A stretch of DNA of 64,000 nucleotides, taken from Yamagishiella unicocca (lineage: Eukaryota; Chlorophyta; Chlorophyceae; Chlamydomonadales; Volvocaceae). The DNA lies in the NCBI GenBank assembly GCA_003116995.1, contig BDSL01000088.1, forward strand, positions 372,001 through 436,000, written 5' to 3'. Made by a program: the position numbers and the translations under genes. Below, piece by piece: positions 61,301-64,000 of the stretch. Numbering within the stretch: position 1 is the first letter of the stretch; each line of letters opens with the position of its first letter. The notes below the pieces were generated by a model that did not search any database, was not told the DNA's origin, and saw only the letters and a list, made by a program, of their open reading frames with translations.

Positions 61301-63360
61301 ACGTTTACCATTTGGTTTTACCAATCGGTTTTACTAATCGGTTTTACTTTCCAGTGCCGGCCTAAGGGTTTCCTGTCATGCCGACCGCAGGAGGCGCTGC
61401 GTGTGTTTTCGGAGATGGGCACTGGCGGCGCCGCTGGCGACGACGACGATGACGAAGGCGCCGACGGCGGCGGTGGGGAGCTGTACGGCAGGGAGATGCA
61501 CGGCCGCTCCACATCCGCAGGTCAGTCACTGCCCTGCCGTCGCATCGCGCGGCCTCACTCCCTTACAGAGCTGCTCCAGCAAAGCTGCGCTAGCTTAGCT
61601 GCTGCTCTCCCATCTCCTGCTCCCGCTACTGCTGCTCCCGCTGCTGCTGCTGCTCCCGCTGCTTACTGTTCCTTTTCCTGCTGCCCGTTAGGCTGGCTGC
61701 CTTTTAGGCTGTGATATCCGCCCCTGCTGCCGGTACCGGTATCCTCCCGTTGCTGTTTTCGCAGGTACCCGGCCGTGGTGGCAGCAGCGCTTTCAGGCGC
61801 TGTTCCTGCCCACCATCGGTTACCCGGACGGCTCCATAGGGTTCCTGCAGGTGTGTCAGCGAGTACAGAGTGGCAGTCGTTGCGGGCTGAGGCCCTGGCA
61901 AGAAGGGGGGCTGGCAGGTTATCGGGCTTGTGGTTCGGAGCTAAGGGCGGAGCCTGGGGGTGGGAGTTGGGCGCGTGGTATGGTATCGTGAAGGGAGCTC
62001 ATGCACCACCATCTTTACCTCCGTTTACCTCCCACTCGCATCTAAGCGTCCACTGCTTCCATGCCCTCCGGTCTCCACTGCACGCCGCCAAGCCACCCAC
62101 GTTCTACCACCCACCCACCCACCCGCATGCATCTCGAAACGTCTTTTCTAAACGGTTTTCCTCGCGTACACGGGTCTTCCTTGCAACCCACCCGCATGCA
62201 TCTCAAAACGTGTGTACCAAATGTTTCCTAATCGGTCTTTACGTTTCAGTCCCGACCCACGGGTCTCCTCTCGCACGTCCCCTGAACCGCCCGCCAGGTC
62301 AACGTGTCCCTCTCCGCCGACCGCCGAGACATGCGAGTGTTGGCGTTCGAGGACCGGTCGGACTGCACAGGCTGCCTGACGCTGCTGGCGCAGTGGCCCG
62401 AATATGAGGGCACCGACCCGCGGGTTAGCCGGGGGCGGGGGGCAGGGAGCGGGGCGGGTGTGTGTGTCTGCGCCCGAGGGGCAGGGATGTGAGTGTCCAG
62501 CTCTGCTGCAGCTTGCGCAAGGTGGGCAGTAAGGGTTGATCACGGAGCACTAGTTCACCCTCAATCATCGCTTTGTGTGAGGAGCGACCCTGCTGTCACC
62601 GTGACCATATTCCCACACCACCAGCCGCCGTACGTGAATCCTGCATACTCCATTCCGCCAAGTGCCACACCGTCGTAATGAAAACACCAGCTGCTGGTGA
62701 CGCTCACCCCGTGGATTCGCGGATCCTCTTATACCCCCCCCCCCAAATCCGCCGCCCAGAAACCCTCGCCTCCATTCCGCCACCAATTCCGCCACCGATT
62801 CCGCCTGCCCTCTTCCCCGCTTGGCTTGGCTGCTTGCTCCGCCCCCCTGCGTAGTTGAGCATGATGCCAACGAACACGCTGCTGCAGCAGCTGCAGGAGA
62901 TCTATGAGGACCAGGTGTGGAGTGGGTGAGGGCGAGGGGGTGAGGGGGAGCAAGGATGGGTTCGCATGGCCACGGACAGCGTTGCGGGTAGGGTTGAGCG
63001 GGATGCGGGTAGGGTTGAGCGGGATGGGTGAGAAGGGTTCAGCGGCAAGATTGAAGCGTTAGGGTTGGAATGGTAGGGTATCGATCTCCTCCCACCTTGG
63101 ACTGCCCCCGATCCTTCCGTCGCTCCCCGCCCTCGCGCTCCCGCGGTACATTAACGGCCAACCTCCCCAACCAACTCGTCCAACCGATATAGTTGGAAGC
63201 CAACGCCGGCGTCAAGCGGCCTCGCGGCCTGGCCGTGTTCCGTCGTGGCAAGCTGCCCATGCGTCCGGGCATGGGCCCCGACGAGTTCTTACAGGCGGTG
63301 GTGTATCAGCACGCGGCCCAGGCGGCGCTAGCGAGGACCGGCTACAACTTCACGGAGTGA
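55371..63360 (+). CDS. Large low-complexity protein with DUF3110-like C-terminus, probably organelle-targeted (12 exons)
   Basis: Exons: 55371-55547, 55743-56643, 57081-57157, 57509-57589, 57935-59134, 59450-60433, 60722-60760, 61391-61520, 61765-61850, 62298-62423, 62855-62914, 63193-63360 (TGA); phases agree, about 1342 residues. Exon 1 is Arg/Ser/Ala-rich with few acids, like a transit peptide. A single membrane helix (GLVSGVVSVVAVGAYVYALL, about 181-200) precedes an AFEDPADAEFVANVLWEDL segment. The middle 750 residues are Ala/Pro/Ser-rich with acidic coiled-coil patches. Exons 9-12 look folded: TRPWWQQRFQALFLPTIG, RVLAFEDRSDCTGCLTLLAQ, then LSMMPTNTLLQQLQEIYEDQ and GVKRPRGLAVFRRGKLPMRP. 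The 'v-L-a-F-E-D-r-x-D...y-x-x-L-L' pattern recalls DUF3110, a short domain of cyanobacterial and chloroplast proteins; this match is tentative. Exon 3 is the least certain. Confidence 0.72.
57003..57080 (+). repeat. Introner-like block at acceptor end of intron 2
   Basis: GCATGCATCTCAAAACGTCT followed by AAACGG, then CCACGGGTCTTCC and the 3' splice site CCCCGCAG. The same order recurs at 62124-62170 and 62181-62297. Confidence 0.7.
57766..57820. repeat. 8-bp microsatellite in intron 4
   Basis: About seven copies of CGCTTTTC, next to GTACGGCAGC(G/A)CACCATGT repeats at about 57602-57660. Confidence 0.92.
59135..59260 (-). repeat. Introner-like block at donor end of intron 5 (inverted)
   Basis: Immediately after the donor, GGGAGGAGACCCGTGGGTCGG, then TGAAACGTAAACC, AGGAAATGTTT and GTACACACG appear in order. 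These are the reverse complement of blocks at the acceptor end of intron 9 (62181-62275). Downstream a 26-bp GGGGATGGAGCAGGGAACCA unit is repeated twice. Confidence 0.75.
60761..60840 (-). repeat. Introner-like block at donor end of intron 7 (inverted)
   Basis: Follows the donor with CCAGGGAGGGAGGTTGCGAGG, AAAACCCGTGCACGAAAGG and AAAACCGTTTAAGACAGACG, the reverse complement of the blocks at 62124-62175. The same intron ends with a direct-orientation block (61271-61390). Confidence 0.75.
61271..61390 (+). repeat. Introner-like block at acceptor end of intron 7
   Basis: CAGCATGCAAGTTCTCCAAA, GTGTACCAAACGTTTACC, repeated ATCGGTTTTACT, then TTTCCAGTGCC and GGGTTTCCTGTC up to the splice site. It resembles 62181-62275, with a longer TCGGTTTTAC run. 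Confidence 0.7.
62124..62297 (+). repeat. Two introner-like blocks at acceptor end of intron 9
   Basis: Two successive copies start GCATGCATCTC(G/A)AAACG at 62124 and 62184. The second carries TACCAAATGTTTCCTAATCG and the CCGACCCACGGGTCTCCTCT block, found also in the carrier-gene intron at 7171-7190, and ends in the splice acceptor. Confidence 0.78.
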
Positions 63361-63460
63361 AAGTGTGACGCCCTTGCTTCGCTGCCCCGCGGAACATGAG
63401 GCCCCTACGGCTGCGCTCCGGCCCCGAGCCGCGCTGCTGGGATGATCTTAATGCGTAGGG

Positions 63461-63550
63461 AGGAGGTGTCCAGGGAGGTGTCCTGGGAGGCATCCAGGGA
63501 GGGGTCCTGGGAGGCATCCAGGGAGGGGTCCAGGGAGGGGTCCTGGAAAG
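63461..63550. repeat. G-rich tandem repeat after the DUF3110-like gene
   Basis: Units built of GTCCAGGGAGG and GTCCTGGGAGGCATCCAGGG, about five copies. Confidence 0.85.
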
Positions 63551-63810
63551 GAGGGGCCACCGCGTGATGAAACTACAGGTGATGTGCACGCCGAGGAAAA
63601 TACCACACAGGGCAGGGCAGGGCTGGGCTGGGCTGCTGGGTTGGTCTGCCCAGGATAAGAAAGGAATATTGCTATGCATGCGGAACACAATGTATTGTGT
63701 AACGAGTCATGCGCATAGCTACGTTCTAAGCCAGCGTCCGCCGGCGGCTGGCGTTCTGGTTGGTATTGACCTCATCCTGCTGTTCGAACTCATCCTTTGT
63801 GTTATGTGCC

Positions 63811-63870
63811 TCAACACATGCATCATTGTCTCAACACATGCATCACCGTCTCAACACATGCATCATCGGA
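63811..63870. repeat. 20-bp tandem repeat, three copies
   Basis: TCAACACATGCATCATTGTC at 63811, 63831 and 63851 with changes in the last five bases. Confidence 0.95.
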
Positions 63871-64000
63871 CGCACGCGCGACAGCACAGACCGGCCAGCG
63901 CGAGCTGTAGCTGGACGTGCGGCGCGGCATTACAATTGGTTGGTCGCGGAAAGCAGAAGAAAGCGCTGAAATGTCGCGGCACAATGCCGGCAGAAAATGC

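Larger units (their letters stand above)
63361..64000. other. 3' flank and right edge
   Basis: Contains tandem GGGAGGCATCCA/GGGGTCCTG repeats (about 63461-63550) and a 20-bp unit repeated three times (63811-63870). No gene supported. Confidence 0.5.

Overview
The window looks like nuclear DNA of a volvocine green alga (Chlamydomonas/Volvox relatives). Reasons: GC-rich codon usage, many short GT-AG introns, a divergent H2A/H2B pair whose 3' ends carry the stem-loop (GGTGTT-4nt-AACACC) of replication-dependent histone genes, alanine/glycine/proline-rich low-complexity protein inserts, and plant/alga families (MLO, GT61, plastid-like proteins). Gene models were built by hand from splice sites and phase; none has been checked against RNA.

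Layout. (1) 1-177, minus: 5' exon of an MLO-like gene running off the left edge. (2) 3226-3444, plus: short fragment resembling the end of a dioxygenase-type beta-helix, probably a decayed transposon or gene end. (3) 5475-9449, minus: complete 8-exon SLC25 (mitochondrial carrier family) gene with all three signature motifs and a His-rich insert. (4) 10622-11782: divergent histone H2A (minus) and H2B (plus). (5) 13063-17660 and 20238-24766, plus: two tandem GT61 glycosyltransferase genes with 11 exons each; all exon lengths agree except exon 1, which differs by one codon. (6) 26837-34552, plus: 18-exon gene for a large protein with about nine repeats of the type C-T-F-x-P-x-I-N-x-R-S. (7) 36014-44561, minus: large ankyrin-TRP ion channel gene with an extra hydrophobic module before the six-helix channel. 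(8) 46416-49198 and 52306-54224, plus: tandem ankyrin-transmembrane-RING genes inside a larger segmental duplication; the second copy has a 1128-bp in-frame deletion and a GGA-triplet expansion. (9) 55371-63360, plus: 12-exon gene for a roughly 1342-residue, probably organelle-targeted protein with one membrane segment and a C-terminal DUF3110-like stretch.

No operon logic applies. The genes fall in different cellular systems: chromatin, Golgi glycosylation, ion channel, ubiquitin ligase, organelle carrier. The recurring themes are local tandem duplication with mosaic divergence, minisatellites inside introns, and a family of related sequence blocks sitting next to splice sites in at least two genes, in inverted orientation at donor versus acceptor ends, which resembles an introner (intron-generating transposon) family. 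The long intergenic stretches hold only short tandem repeats that I can support.
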